Part shown: positions 55,156 through 63,579 of the stretch, one piece after another | Layout: each line of letters begins with the position of its first letter | Numbering within the stretch: the stretch's first letter is position 1 | NCBI RefSeq assembly: GCF_050942425.1 | Contig: NZ_CP192063.1 | Coordinates: forward strand, 8,184,001 to 8,248,000 | Source: Actinoallomurus sp050942425 | Lineage (GTDB): Bacteria; Actinomycetota; Actinomycetes; Streptosporangiales; Streptosporangiaceae | Length of the DNA stretch: 64,000 nucleotides | Direction: 5' to 3' | The notes under the pieces: model-generated | The model's input: only the letters and a program-made list of their open reading frames with translations | The model's database searches: none | What the model was told of the DNA's origin: nothing | Translations under genes and position numbers: made by a program

Positions 55156-56013
55156 ATGAGGTCTTTACTCTGCATGCTGGTCGCCGTTCTGCTCCTCGGA
55201 GGCTGCGCCGGTTCGAGCGACTCGAACGGCGCCTCGGGGTCGAGCGCGGAGGGTGCCGCGTCACTGAGGAGATCGGCCGCAGGCGGCGCCCCGAAGACCG
55301 CCCAGCAGGTCCGCCTGGAGCCCGCCCAGGCGATCATCTACACCGCCTCGCTCACCGTACGCGCCCGGGACGTCGCCGCCGCGGCGGCGAGGGCGAAGCA
55401 GATCGTCACCGGCGCGGGCGGGTACGTCGGCAGCGAACAGGCCGAGAGCTCCTCCGGCTCCCGGCCGGGATCGACGATCACGTTCAAGGTCCCGTCGGCG
55501 AGGTACGCGGAGGTCCTCGACCAGTTGGGCTCGGCGCAGATCGGCACGCGCACCTCCCTGCAGCAGCAGGCCGAGGACGTCACGCAGGAGGTCGCGGACG
55601 TCGACAGCCGGGTCGCCTCGGCCAAGGCCACGCTCGCCTCGTTCCGCGCGCTGCTCGCCAAGGCGACGACCGTGAGCGAGATCATCCGCGTCGAACAGGA
55701 GATCTCGCAGCGGCAGGCGGACCTGGAATCGCTGCAGGCACGCCAGCGGTCCCTGGCACGGCAGACGGCGTTCGCGACCGTGACGCTGCGGATCGATGGC
55801 AGCAAGCCGGCGAAGCGACGGGCTCATGGCTTCACGGGCGGGGTCGCGACGGGCTGGCGGGCCTTCACCGCGTTCGTGAGCGGACTCGCGCTGGTCCTCG
55901 GCTGGGCACTGCCGTTCCTGACCGTCGCCGCGTTGATCGGCCTGCCGCTGTACGGTCTCCGGCGGCGCAGACGCCCCTCGAAGTCCAAGGCCGATCGGCC
56001 GGAGGCCGCCTGA
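55156..56013 (+). CDS. DUF4349-domain lipoprotein
   Basis: This 285-aa protein has a lipoprotein signal (MRSLLCMLVAVLLLGGCAG, lipobox Cys17), the DUF4349 body (ASLTVRARDVAAAAARAKQI, STITFKVPSARYAEVLDQLG, a coiled coil about 160-205 with EQEISQRQADLESLQARQ) and a C-terminal helix (LALVLGWALPFLTVAALIGL) with a basic tail. It should sit in the outer face of the membrane. It lies between two haem genes on the opposite strand and has no obvious haem role. Confidence 0.88.
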   Translation: MRSLLCMLVAVLLLGGCAGSSDSNGASGSSAEGAASLRRSAAGGAPKTAQQVRLEPAQAIIYTASLTVRARDVAAAAARAKQIVTGAGGYVGSEQAESSSGSRPGSTITFKVPSARYAEVLDQLGSAQIGTRTSLQQQAEDVTQEVADVDSRVASAKATLASFRALLAKATTVSEIIRVEQEISQRQADLESLQARQRSLARQTAFATVTLRIDGSKPAKRRAHGFTGGVATGWRAFTAFVSGLALVLGWALPFLTVAALIGLPLYGLRRRRRPSKSKADRPEAA

Positions 56014-56019
56014 CCGCGG

Positions 56020-57090
56020 TCAGCGGGCCGCCGACTCCTCGTGTACGAAGTCGACGAGCCGCGCCAGCATGTCGGGGTCGGTCGTGGGCAGCACGCCGTG
56101 GCCGAGGTTGAAGACGTGCCCTTCGGCGGTACGGCCCCGGGCGAGCACGTCGCGGGCGCGCGTCTCGATGACGTCCCACGGGGCGAACAGGATCGCCGGG
56201 TCGAGGTTGCCCTGCAACGCCTTGCCGGGCCCGACGCGCAGCACCGCCTCGTCGAGCGGCACCCGCCAGTCGACGCCGACGACGTCGGCGCCGGCCTCCC
56301 CCATGAGGCCGAGGAGTTCGCCGGTGCCGACACCGAAGTGGATGCGCGGCACGTCGTACGGCTCGAGAGCGGCGAAGATCTTGCGGCTGTGCGGCAGCAC
56401 GGACGTGCGGTAGTCCTCCGGGCCGACGCCGCCCACCCACGAGTCGAACAGCTGGATGGCGCGCGCCCCCGCCTCGACCTGGATCTTCAGGTACGTCGCG
56501 GCGATGTCGGCGAGCCGGTCGAGCAGCCGGGCCCACAGCTCGGGCTCGCCGTACATCATCGCCTTGGTCCGGTCGTGGGTCTTGGACGGGCCGCCTTCGA
56601 TGAGGTACGAGGCGAGGGTGAACGGGCCCCCGGCGAACCCGATCAGCGGGGTGCCGCCGAGCTCGCCGATGAGCGCGCCGACCGCCTCGGCGACGAACGG
56701 CACGTCGGCGGCTTCGAGCGGGCGCAGCCGGTCGACCGCGGCGGCGTCGCGGATCGGGTCGGCGATGACGGGGCCCACGCCGGGCTTGATGTCGAGGTCG
56801 ATGCCGATCGCCTTGAGCGGGACGACGATGTCGCTGAAGAAGATGGCGGCGTCGACCGCGTAGCGGCGCACGGGCTGCATCGTGATCTCGACGACGAGGT
56901 CGGGCCGGGCGCACGCCTCGAGCATCGGGATGCCCACCCGGGCCTCGCGGTACTCCGGCAGCGAGCGGCCCGCCTGGCGCATGAACCAGACAGGGGTGTG
57001 CGGCACCGGCCGGCGACGGCAGGCGAGCAGGAAGGCGCTCTCCTCGCGCTGCTCCGGCCCGGCCCCGTGGGGCCCGCTGTCTTGCGGCAT
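56020..57090 (-). CDS. hemE: Uroporphyrinogen decarboxylase
   Basis: This 356-aa enzyme makes coproporphyrinogen III. The N-terminal signature PVWFMRQAGRSLPEYR, the Asp in FFSDIVVPLKAIG, the Tyr in ASYLIEGG and the C-terminal NLGHGVLP are all present. ATG 57090 has CAGGAG 9 nt upstream. The stop lies 6 bp from the DUF4349 stop, inside a palindrome (CTGACCGCGGTCAG) that contains both stop codons. Confidence 0.95.
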   Translation of the reverse strand: MPQDSGPHGAGPEQREESAFLLACRRRPVPHTPVWFMRQAGRSLPEYREARVGIPMLEACARPDLVVEITMQPVRRYAVDAAIFFSDIVVPLKAIGIDLDIKPGVGPVIADPIRDAAAVDRLRPLEAADVPFVAEAVGALIGELGGTPLIGFAGGPFTLASYLIEGGPSKTHDRTKAMMYGEPELWARLLDRLADIAATYLKIQVEAGARAIQLFDSWVGGVGPEDYRTSVLPHSRKIFAALEPYDVPRIHFGVGTGELLGLMGEAGADVVGVDWRVPLDEAVLRVGPGKALQGNLDPAILFAPWDVIETRARDVLARGRTAEGHVFNLGHGVLPTTDPDMLARLVDFVHEESAAR

Positions 57091-57508
57091 GACGGTGCGC
57101 TCCTGTCTGGTTTTCGCGGAAGGTGCAGGCATGCGGCCCGCTCTGGATCGTCCCACGAATAGGCGCCGCACCGCGCACCACCCCGCAAGACGCGCACTCC
57201 CGTCCCCTGGGACACCTGTCTTCGCGCGCACCGCCCAGCGATCCCGTCCCCGCACGCCACCCGCGATCGCCATCGGCCCGCGCCGACACGGCCCGCATCG
57301 CCCGCCCCAGACCGCTGGAACGGTCCCGCATCGGTCTCGCGGTCCCGTACGATGAGGCCGCGACGACGTCTGGCGGACAGATCGCGGGGCATGGCCCTAC
57401 GTCCGTTATGAGAATCTTCAGGACACGCCGAGCGATGTCCTGCAATCACGCCGGGGCGCATGCGAACGTGTGAACGCTCCCCCTGCCGGATCGAGGGAGG
57501 TCACCGAG
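57091..57508. other. Divergent intergenic region between hemE and the small Cys-rich protein
   Basis: No gene seen in 418 bp. One inverted repeat, CAGGACA and TGTCCTG with a 10-bp centre, lies at 57419-57442 and could be a regulator site of the plus-strand gene. Confidence 0.45.
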
Positions 57509-57685
57509 ATGGCCCTCACACGTCATTGTTCCGTCTGTAATGGCGAACGCCGCTTCGAACAGCCGCCGTGCGCGGACGGCCACGGCGCGGACTGCCCCGA
57601 GTGGGCGTGCGTGGACTGCGGCATGGCGATCCTGATCGGCGACGCGCCGGCGCTTCCCGTGATCGCCCACTCTGAGGCGGCCTGA
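57509..57685 (+). CDS. Small Cys-rich zinc-ribbon-like protein
   Basis: This 58-aa protein starts at ATG 57509 with GGGAGG 8 nt upstream. Five or six Cys occur as CSVC ... CADGH ... CPEW ... CVDC, the arrangement of a small zinc ribbon. Similar short orphan proteins are common in actinobacteria and lack a known role. The tail (GDAPALPVIAHSEAA) is non-conserved in type. Confidence 0.7.
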   Translation: MALTRHCSVCNGERRFEQPPCADGHGADCPEWACVDCGMAILIGDAPALPVIAHSEAA

Positions 57686-57752
57686 GGGTCGCTGTGCACA
57701 TGCGTGAGTCAAATCGTTCCCAGGCGTGCCGGGTGGATCGGCCGTACGCCCG

Positions 57753-58331
57753 ATGACGGCCTCGAGCGACCCCGTACCCGGACCGTTCCAACGCGTGGCC
57801 GAGACGCTGCGGGCCATGGTCGACGCCGAGCCCGCGCGGCCCGAGCTTCTGCTCGAGGACATGCCCGCGCCGCAGCGGCTGGCGCCCTACGCCGCGGCGA
57901 TCATGGCGACGGTGTACCGGGAGGACGACACGGAGCTCGCCGTCGGCCGTCTGATCGTCTTGTACGACCCCGAGGGGCAGCGCGGCTGGGACGGGGACTT
58001 CCGGCTGGTCGCCTACGTACGGGCGGAGCTGGAGCCCGAGATCGCCGCCGATCCGCTGATCGGGCCCGTGGGGTGGAGCTGGCTGACCGAGGCCCTCGAC
58101 GCGCACCGGGCCGGGTACAAGGCCGCGTCGGGCACGATCACCCGGGCGGTTTCGGAGAGCTTCGGTGACAAGGACGCCGACCCGGCGACGACCGAGTTGG
58201 AGCTCCGCGCTTCATGGTCACCGACAAGTGAGGATATTGCAGGGCATATCAGTGCATGGTGCGATGTTCTATGTCAGGCGGCGGGCTTGCCGCCCGCGGG
58301 AGTGACCTCACTGCCGAGTTCCGGAGTTTGA
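57753..58331 (+). CDS. DUF3000 family protein
   Basis: This 192-aa protein of unknown function is conserved in actinobacteria and usually lies next to the RNase D gene, as here. Typical segments are FQRVAETLRAM, LAPYAAAIMATVY, GRLIVLYDPEGQRGWDGDFR and the ELRASWSP ... HISAWCDVL end. I use ATG 57753; a GTG nine codons earlier is possible. Confidence 0.88.
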   Translation: MTASSDPVPGPFQRVAETLRAMVDAEPARPELLLEDMPAPQRLAPYAAAIMATVYREDDTELAVGRLIVLYDPEGQRGWDGDFRLVAYVRAELEPEIAADPLIGPVGWSWLTEALDAHRAGYKAASGTITRAVSESFGDKDADPATTELELRASWSPTSEDIAGHISAWCDVLCQAAGLPPAGVTSLPSSGV

Positions 58332-58348
58332 GCACATACGGTAGGCGC

Positions 58349-59578
58349 GTGGAAGTGTCGGAAGCAGAAGTCGTACCCCTACTTGAACCACGGGAGGGCA
58401 TCCCTCCGGTCATCGAGACGCCGGAGGCGCTCCAGGACGCGGTCGAACGCCTGGCCGCCGGGACGGGCCCCGTCGCGGTGGACGCCGAGCGCGCGTCCGG
58501 ATACCGCTACGGCCAGCGGGCCTACCTCGTGCAGCTTCGTCGCTCCGGATCGGGAACGTTCCTGATCGACCCGGTGCCGTGTACGGACCTGTCCGCGCTG
58601 GACGCGACGCTCGCCGATACCGAGATGGTGCTGCACGCCGCCAGCCAGGACCTGCCGTGCCTGGCCGAGCTCGGGCTCGCACCCCGCCGCCTGTTCGACA
58701 CCGAACTTGCCGGACGGCTGCTCGGCTATCCCCGCGTCGGCCTGGGCACGATGGTCGAGACGGTCCTCGGTTACACGCTGGAGAAGGGCCATTCGGCGGC
58801 CGACTGGTCCAGCCGCCCGCTGCCCGCCGACTGGCTCCGCTACGCCGCGCTCGACGTCGAGCTCCTGGTGGAGCTGCGCGACGCGCTGCAGCGGCAACTG
58901 GATGAGGCGGGCAAGCTGCGGTGGGCCGAGGAGGAGTTCGCCGCGATCCTGGCCACTCCCCCGAAGGAACCCCGGCAGGACCCCTGGCGGCGCACGTCCG
59001 GCATCCACCGCCTGCGCAGCCGCCGCAGCCTCGCCGTCGTCCGTGAGCTGTGGACGACCCGTGACCGGATCGCCCGCGAGCGCGATCTGTCCCCCGGCCG
59101 GGTGCTGCCCGACTCCGCGATCGTCGAGGCGGCGCTGGAGCTCCCGCGGACCCCGGACGATCTGGCGGCGCTGGCCTCGTTCCGCGGGCGCAACACCCGG
59201 CGGCACGCTCCGGCCTGGTTCCGGGCCGTGCAGCGGGGGCGGACCCTCCCGGACGCCTCGCTGCCCGAGCACAGCATCCCCGGAGACGGGCCGCCGCCCG
59301 CCCACCGCTGGGCGGAGCGCGACCCGGCGGCCGCCGAGCGCCTGAGCGCGCTGCGGGCCGTGGTGGCCGCGCTGGCCGACGAGCACACCCTGCCCACGGA
59401 GAACCTCCTCCAGCCCGACACCGTCCGACGGCTCGCCTGGGATCCGCCGGAGGAGGTGACGGCCGAGTCGATCGGCGTCGTGCTCACCGCACTCGGGGCC
59501 CGTACCTGGCAGGTGGAGCTGACGGCGACGCCCCTCGCCAAGGCGCTGCTCCGGCTGGCCGCCAAGCGTGAGGTCTGA
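58349..59578 (+). CDS. rnd: Ribonuclease D
   Basis: This 409-aa 3'-5' exoribonuclease trims tRNA and other RNAs. The DEDD set is visible: Asp/Glu in VDAERASGY, Asp in HAASQDLPCL, and Tyr/Asp in WLRYAALDVELL. Two HRDC-like helical regions follow (RRSLAVVRELWTTRDRIARE and about 330-400). The GTG 58349 lacks a ribosome site. It overlaps DUF3000 promoter context and is followed with an 11-bp overlap by the GNAT gene. Confidence 0.93.
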   Translation: MEVSEAEVVPLLEPREGIPPVIETPEALQDAVERLAAGTGPVAVDAERASGYRYGQRAYLVQLRRSGSGTFLIDPVPCTDLSALDATLADTEMVLHAASQDLPCLAELGLAPRRLFDTELAGRLLGYPRVGLGTMVETVLGYTLEKGHSAADWSSRPLPADWLRYAALDVELLVELRDALQRQLDEAGKLRWAEEEFAAILATPPKEPRQDPWRRTSGIHRLRSRRSLAVVRELWTTRDRIARERDLSPGRVLPDSAIVEAALELPRTPDDLAALASFRGRNTRRHAPAWFRAVQRGRTLPDASLPEHSIPGDGPPPAHRWAERDPAAAERLSALRAVVAALADEHTLPTENLLQPDTVRRLAWDPPEEVTAESIGVVLTALGARTWQVELTATPLAKALLRLAAKREV

Positions 59579-60056
59579 CCACCCGCCCGGTGCCGATCCG
59601 ATCGTCACCCGGCGGCTCGTGCTGCGGCGGCTGGAGCGCGGGCCCGCGCGTGCGCTCGCCCGGGGCGACTCCTCGGGGATCGTGGCGGCCGGCGGGTGGC
59701 CGACGGACGCGACCGCGATGGTCGCCCACCGGGCGGCCGCCGACCCCGGCGCGCTCACCTGGCTGATCCACCGCGAGGACGCGGTGATCGGCGAGTGCGG
59801 GCTGAAACACGGGCCGGGCCCCGACGGGACCGTCGAGATCGCCTATGGCCTCGGTGGTCCCTGGCGGTCGCGGGGGTACGGCACCGAGGCGATCCGTGGC
59901 CTCCTGGGATGGCTCGAAGGGTCCGCCGCCTGCCGCCAGGTGATCGCCGAGGTGCATGCGGGCAACGTCCCGTCCCGGCGGCTCCTGGAGCGGCTCGGAT
60001 TCACCGTCGACATCCTCACACCGCCGTACGTCTGGTACACCCGCGCCCTGGGATGA
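59568..60056 (+). CDS. GNAT-family N-acetyltransferase (RimJ/RimL-like)
   Basis: This 162-aa protein begins at GTG 59568 inside the end of the RNase D gene. The acetyl-CoA loop is in AYGLGGPWRSRGYGTEAIRG, and the closing NVPSRRLLERLGF is typical of RimJ/RimL relatives. The substrate is not known. Coupling to RNase D translation is likely. Confidence 0.88.
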   Translation: MRSDHPPGADPIVTRRLVLRRLERGPARALARGDSSGIVAAGGWPTDATAMVAHRAAADPGALTWLIHREDAVIGECGLKHGPGPDGTVEIAYGLGGPWRSRGYGTEAIRGLLGWLEGSAACRQVIAEVHAGNVPSRRLLERLGFTVDILTPPYVWYTRALG

Positions 60057-60128
60057 CGGCGACCGCGCCATACTGCGCGGCCGGACCTACCCCGCGATCA
60101 GCCCGTGCGACGCGGTCGGCGCAGGTGG

Positions 60129-60941
60129 TCAGAGCAGGACGAAGGACAGCCCGCGGGCCTTCAGCTTCGGGATGACCTGACCCAGGGCCTTGATCGTCTC
60201 GGAGCGGTCGCCTCCGCCGTCGTGGCACAGGAGGATGTCCCCGCCCTTGGCCTCCAGCAGGCTCCGCTTGATGCTGCGGGTGCCCGGGCGGGCCCAGTCG
60301 CGTGGGTCGATGTCCCAGTCGATCGGCAGCATCCCGTGCCGGGCCGCCGAGCCGAACACCGCGCGCGACCACGCCCCACCCGGCGAGCGGAAGAACTTCG
60401 GCACGACCCCGGTGGCGTCGCAGATGCGCTCGTGCGCCTCGGTGATCTCCTTGTCGACCTTCCGGGACGACAGCGAGGCGATGTCCAGCGGGTGGTTCAT
60501 CGTGTGGTTGCAGATCTGGTGGCCCGCCGCGGCGATTTGCTGCGCCAGCTTCGGGAACTGCTTCACCTGGATGCCGATGAGCGAGAACGTCGCCTTCACG
60601 TCGTGCTCGGCCAGCAGGTCGAGCATCTTCGGCGTCCACTCCGGGTGCGGGCCGTCATCGATGGTCAGCGAGATCGCGTTGGGCGGTGCGGTCGGGAGGA
60701 CGTCGTGCAGCGTGTGGATGGCCTCCTTGCGACGCGGCAGCGGCGTCGGCGTCGGAGGCTTCGGCGTGGGGGTGGGCGTCGGGGAGGTGTCCGCGGGCGG
60801 GATGACGGCGCGGCCCCGGGCGACAGAATGCCGGTTCGCGGCGGGGATCCCCTTGACTCTGTCTCCGGCGAGCAGGAGAGCGGCGCTGGCTGCACCGAGA
60901 GTGATCATGCGACGGCGTGTCACGACATCCCGAAACTCCAC
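60129..60941 (-). CDS. Exported polysaccharide deacetylase
   Basis: This roughly 270-aa protein has a Tat-like N-terminus (TRRRMITLGAASAALLLAG), a Pro/Thr linker (TPTPTPKPPTPTPLPRR) and a NodB domain with all five motifs: TIDDGPH, HTMNH, RSPGGAWS, IDWDIDPRDW and LCHDGGGDR. The metal triad Asp/His/His is intact, so de-N-acetylation of peptidoglycan or another polysaccharide at the surface is likely. Start: GTG 60941 (leaderless) or GTG 60923. Confidence 0.92.
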   Translation of the reverse strand: MEFRDVVTRRRMITLGAASAALLLAGDRVKGIPAANRHSVARGRAVIPPADTSPTPTPTPKPPTPTPLPRRKEAIHTLHDVLPTAPPNAISLTIDDGPHPEWTPKMLDLLAEHDVKATFSLIGIQVKQFPKLAQQIAAAGHQICNHTMNHPLDIASLSSRKVDKEITEAHERICDATGVVPKFFRSPGGAWSRAVFGSAARHGMLPIDWDIDPRDWARPGTRSIKRSLLEAKGGDILLCHDGGGDRSETIKALGQVIPKLKARGLSFVLL

Positions 60942-61095
60942 GTGTCAAACGCTATGCCCTAACTGGTACCGCTGGACACACGTGATCGGATCGCAACAGA
61001 GGAACCACTACAGGGACGTGACGCATTAGACACCGCAATCGGGCTTTGAGTGACATTCCGGGCTTGCGTTCGGCGACCCCCTCCCGCACACTCAG

Positions 61096-61114
61096 TTAGG
61101 TTAGGTTTGCCTAA
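61096..61114 (+). promoter_or_regulatory. Iron box (IdeR/DtxR-type operator) of the FTR1 permease
   Basis: TTAGGTTAGGTTTGCCTAA closely follows the 19-bp DtxR/IdeR pattern of TTAGGTTAG followed by a CCTAA arm. It lies 30 bp upstream of the TTG start, so the gene should be repressed when iron is sufficient. Confidence 0.8.
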
Positions 61115-61143
61115 GATTCCCCTGTGCGAAGGAGCGCGTCCCC

Positions 61144-62001
61144 TTGCTGCTCGGCAACTTCCTCATCGGCCTGCGCGAAGGGCTCGAAGCGTCGCTGGTC
61201 GTCAGCATCCTCATCGCGTACCTGGTGAAGTCGGGCAACCGACGGGCTCTCGGTCCGGTCTGGGCCGGCATCGGCACCGCGATCGGGATCAGCGTCGCGT
61301 TCTGCGTGTTGCTGAGCTTCGCCTCGGGCGAGATGCAGTTCAAGACGCAGGAGGCCTTCGGCGGCACCCTCTCGATCGTCGCGGTCGGCCTCGTGACGTG
61401 GATGGTCTTCTGGATGCGCCGGGCCGCGCGGTTCATGAAGGCCGAGCTCGAGGGCAAGCTCGAAGGCGCGCTGTCCCTCGGCACCGGCGCGCTGTTCGCC
61501 GTGGCACTCCTGGCCGTCGGACGGGAGGGTCTGGAGACGGCCCTGTTCCTGTGGACCAACATCGACGCCGCCAACAACACCACCGAGCCGATCATCGGCG
61601 CCGTGCTCGGCCTTCTCACCGCCGCCCTGCTGGGTTACCTGCTGTACCGCGGCGGGCTGAAGCTCAACCTCAAGCGCTTCTTCACCATCACCGGCGCGGC
61701 ACTCATCGTGGTGGCCGCCGGCGTCTTCGGCTACGGCTTCCACGACCTCCAGGAGGCGGGGATCCTGCCGGGGCTCACGTCGTACGCGTTCCAGCCGCAC
61801 ACCTGGTTCCAGGGCATGGGCACCCCCGGTCAGTGGCTGCAGACCGCCCTCCAAGGAGTCTTCAACCTCACGCCGCAGGTGACCGTGGTCCAGGCCGTGA
61901 TGTGGGTGCTCTACCTCGTGCCGGTCATGATCCTGTTCCTCCGCCCGGCCAAGCCGGCCGCTCCCAAGCCGCAGCGGCAACCGGCGCCCGCCCAAGGCTG
62001 A
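61144..62001 (+). CDS. efeU: High-affinity iron permease (FTR1/EfeU family)
   Basis: This 285-aa membrane protein has seven helices. The two ferric-binding REGLE motifs are present: LREGLEASLVV near residue 10 and VGREGLETALFLW near residue 125. It starts at TTG 61144 with AAGGAG 9 nt upstream. Usually EfeO and EfeB follow; here they do not, so partners may be elsewhere. The iron box upstream supports iron uptake. Confidence 0.93.
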   Translation: MLLGNFLIGLREGLEASLVVSILIAYLVKSGNRRALGPVWAGIGTAIGISVAFCVLLSFASGEMQFKTQEAFGGTLSIVAVGLVTWMVFWMRRAARFMKAELEGKLEGALSLGTGALFAVALLAVGREGLETALFLWTNIDAANNTTEPIIGAVLGLLTAALLGYLLYRGGLKLNLKRFFTITGAALIVVAAGVFGYGFHDLQEAGILPGLTSYAFQPHTWFQGMGTPGQWLQTALQGVFNLTPQVTVVQAVMWVLYLVPVMILFLRPAKPAAPKPQRQPAPAQG

Positions 62002-62026
62002 CTCCCGGCGCCCAGCCCGACCTCTC

Positions 62027-62051
62027 GCCCCCGGCCGTCCCGGCCGGGGGC
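62027..62051 (+). terminator. Terminator after the iron permease gene
   Basis: GCCCCCGGCCG, loop TCC, and CGGCCGGGGGC form a perfect 11-bp stem followed by TTTCGCGTT, 25 bp after the stop. Confidence 0.8.
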
Positions 62052-62079
62052 TTTCGCGTTCCCGGATGGAGAATCTCTC

Positions 62080-62126
62080 TTGACTGGCAAGATACTCTAG
62101 TATCAAGATGCTCTTCTCAAGAGAAG
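62080..62126 (+). promoter_or_regulatory. Operator cluster upstream of the FAD monooxygenase
   Basis: GATACT-CT-AGTATC (62091-62104) and CTTCTC-AA-GAGAAG (62113-62126) are two perfect inverted repeats, next to TTGACT at 62080-62085. No clear -10 was found. The regulator gene is not in the window; it may lie further on or elsewhere. Confidence 0.55.
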
Positions 62127-62157
62127 AACTATCTCCGAGCGAACAGAGGGTGTCGTG

Positions 62158-63360
62158 ATGCGAGTACTGATCGTGGGCGGCGGCGTGGCCGGCGCGGTGG
62201 CGGGGATCGCCGCGAAGAAGGCGGGGCTGGACCCGGTGATCTACGAGGCGTACGAGCACAGCTCGGGCCTCTCCCACGGCGTCTACCTGACCGTGGCGGT
62301 GAACGGCCTGGACGCGCTGCAGGCGGTCGACGCCGACAAGGTCGTCACCTCGGCCGGCTTCCCGTCCGGCCACATGCGCTTCGTCAGCGGCACCGGCAAG
62401 CAGCTCGGGACCATGCCCCTCGGGCCGACGCTCACCGACGGCACGGCCGCCCACACCATCCGGCGGGCGGACCTGTACGGCGGCCTGTACGAGGAGGCCG
62501 AGCGGCGCGGAGTCCCGATCGAGCACGGTAAGCGCCTGGTCGGCGCGACGACGGCCGGCGGGCGCGTGGTGGCGCGGTTCGCCGATGGGAGCACGGCCGA
62601 AGGAGACCTCCTGGTCGGCGCCGACGGCGTGCACTCGCCCACGCGCTCCCTCATCGACCCGGCCAATCCGGCCCCGCGCTACACCGGCCTCGGCAACACC
62701 GGCGGCTTCGTCCGCGACATGGGGATCGACGCCGAGCCGGGCGACTACGTCATGATCTGGGGGAAGAACTGCTTCTTCGGGTACACCGTGAGCCCTGACG
62801 GGGAGATCTGGTGGTTCGCCAACCCGCCACGGGCCAGGGAACGGTCGCGCGAGGAGCTTCGCGCGCTGACGGCCGACCGCCTCCGCGAGGAGCTCGTCGG
62901 CATGCTGTCGGCGGACCGGACCCCCGGGGCGCGGATCGTGCGGGCGATGTCCGGCGACTTCCCGCTGACCAACCAGTACGACCTGCCGAACGTGCCGACC
63001 TGGCACACCGACCGGATGGTCGTCATCGGCGACGCGGCCCACGCCGTGTCCCCCTCCTCCGGCCAGGGCGCCTCCCTGGCCGCCGAGGACGCCGTCACGC
63101 TCGCCCGCTGCCTGCGCGACGCCCCGGACATCCCGCGGGCGCTGGCCGCGTACGAGAGGCTCCGCCGCGAGCGCGTGGAGCGGGTGGTGGCCTGGGGCTC
63201 GGGGATGAACAACACCAAGAAGCAGGGCCTGACCGGCCGCGTCCTGCGGGACCTGGCCCTGCCGTTCATCCTGCGGAACGCCGGAGGTCCCAAGTCGATG
63301 GCGAAGATGGCGTGGCTGTTCGAGCACCACGTCGACTGGGACGCCCCCGTCGCACTCTGA
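62158..63360 (+). CDS. FAD-dependent monooxygenase (UbiH/PHBH-like)
   Basis: This 400-aa flavoenzyme has the GxGxxG cofactor motif at the start (RVLIVGGGVAGAVAGIAAKK), the DG motif in LLVGADGVHSPTRSLI and the GD motif in VVIGDAAHAVSPSSGQGASL. It hydroxylates or otherwise oxidises an aromatic or unsaturated substrate using NAD(P)H and oxygen. ATG 62158 has GAGGG 7 nt upstream. The operator-rich promoter suggests induction by its substrate, as in antibiotic-modifying monooxygenases; this is inference. Confidence 0.9.
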   Translation: MRVLIVGGGVAGAVAGIAAKKAGLDPVIYEAYEHSSGLSHGVYLTVAVNGLDALQAVDADKVVTSAGFPSGHMRFVSGTGKQLGTMPLGPTLTDGTAAHTIRRADLYGGLYEEAERRGVPIEHGKRLVGATTAGGRVVARFADGSTAEGDLLVGADGVHSPTRSLIDPANPAPRYTGLGNTGGFVRDMGIDAEPGDYVMIWGKNCFFGYTVSPDGEIWWFANPPRARERSREELRALTADRLREELVGMLSADRTPGARIVRAMSGDFPLTNQYDLPNVPTWHTDRMVVIGDAAHAVSPSSGQGASLAAEDAVTLARCLRDAPDIPRALAAYERLRRERVERVVAWGSGMNNTKKQGLTGRVLRDLALPFILRNAGGPKSMAKMAWLFEHHVDWDAPVAL

Positions 63361-63390
63361 CCGACCGGCGGACACGGACGGGCCGGGCCG

Positions 63391-63485
63391 CGCGACGCGC
63401 GACGCGCGACGCGCGACGCGCGGCGGGCGGCGGGCGGCGGGCGGCGGGCGGCGGGCGGCGGGTGGTGGGCGGCGGGTGGTGGGCG
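63391..63485. repeat. 7-bp tandem repeat array with G-quadruplex potential
   Basis: About 13 units of 7 bp run without a break: four CGCGACG, one CGCGGCG, five GGCGGCG, then GGTGGTG/GGCGGCG/GGTGGTG. The second half gives nine GGG runs, each exactly 7 bp apart (starting at 63425), on the plus strand. It stands between the monooxygenase stop and the thiolase promoter. Confidence 0.85.
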
Positions 63486-63506
63486 ACCCCGGGTTACCCG
63501 CCAGTC

Positions 63507-63540
63507 GTTACCGGCGAGTAACCTATGGGTAGGAGTACCC
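63507..63540 (+). promoter_or_regulatory. Inverted repeats upstream of the thiolase gene
   Basis: GTTAC-CGGCGA-GTAAC (63507-63522) and GGGTA-GGAG-TACCC (63527-63540) lie 40-73 bp upstream of the GTG. The first looks like a TetR-type fatty-acid-degradation operator. A partial copy, GGTTACCCGCCAGT, lies directly upstream (63492-63505). Confidence 0.55.
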
Positions 63541-63579
63541 AGCAGTGCTCCGCAGGCTCTGTCAGAAGGAGAACCGACC

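Noticed and set aside
63391..63485. The 7-bp array as a CRISPR or attachment site
   Set aside because: Units are contiguous, without spacers, and no cas or integrase gene is near.
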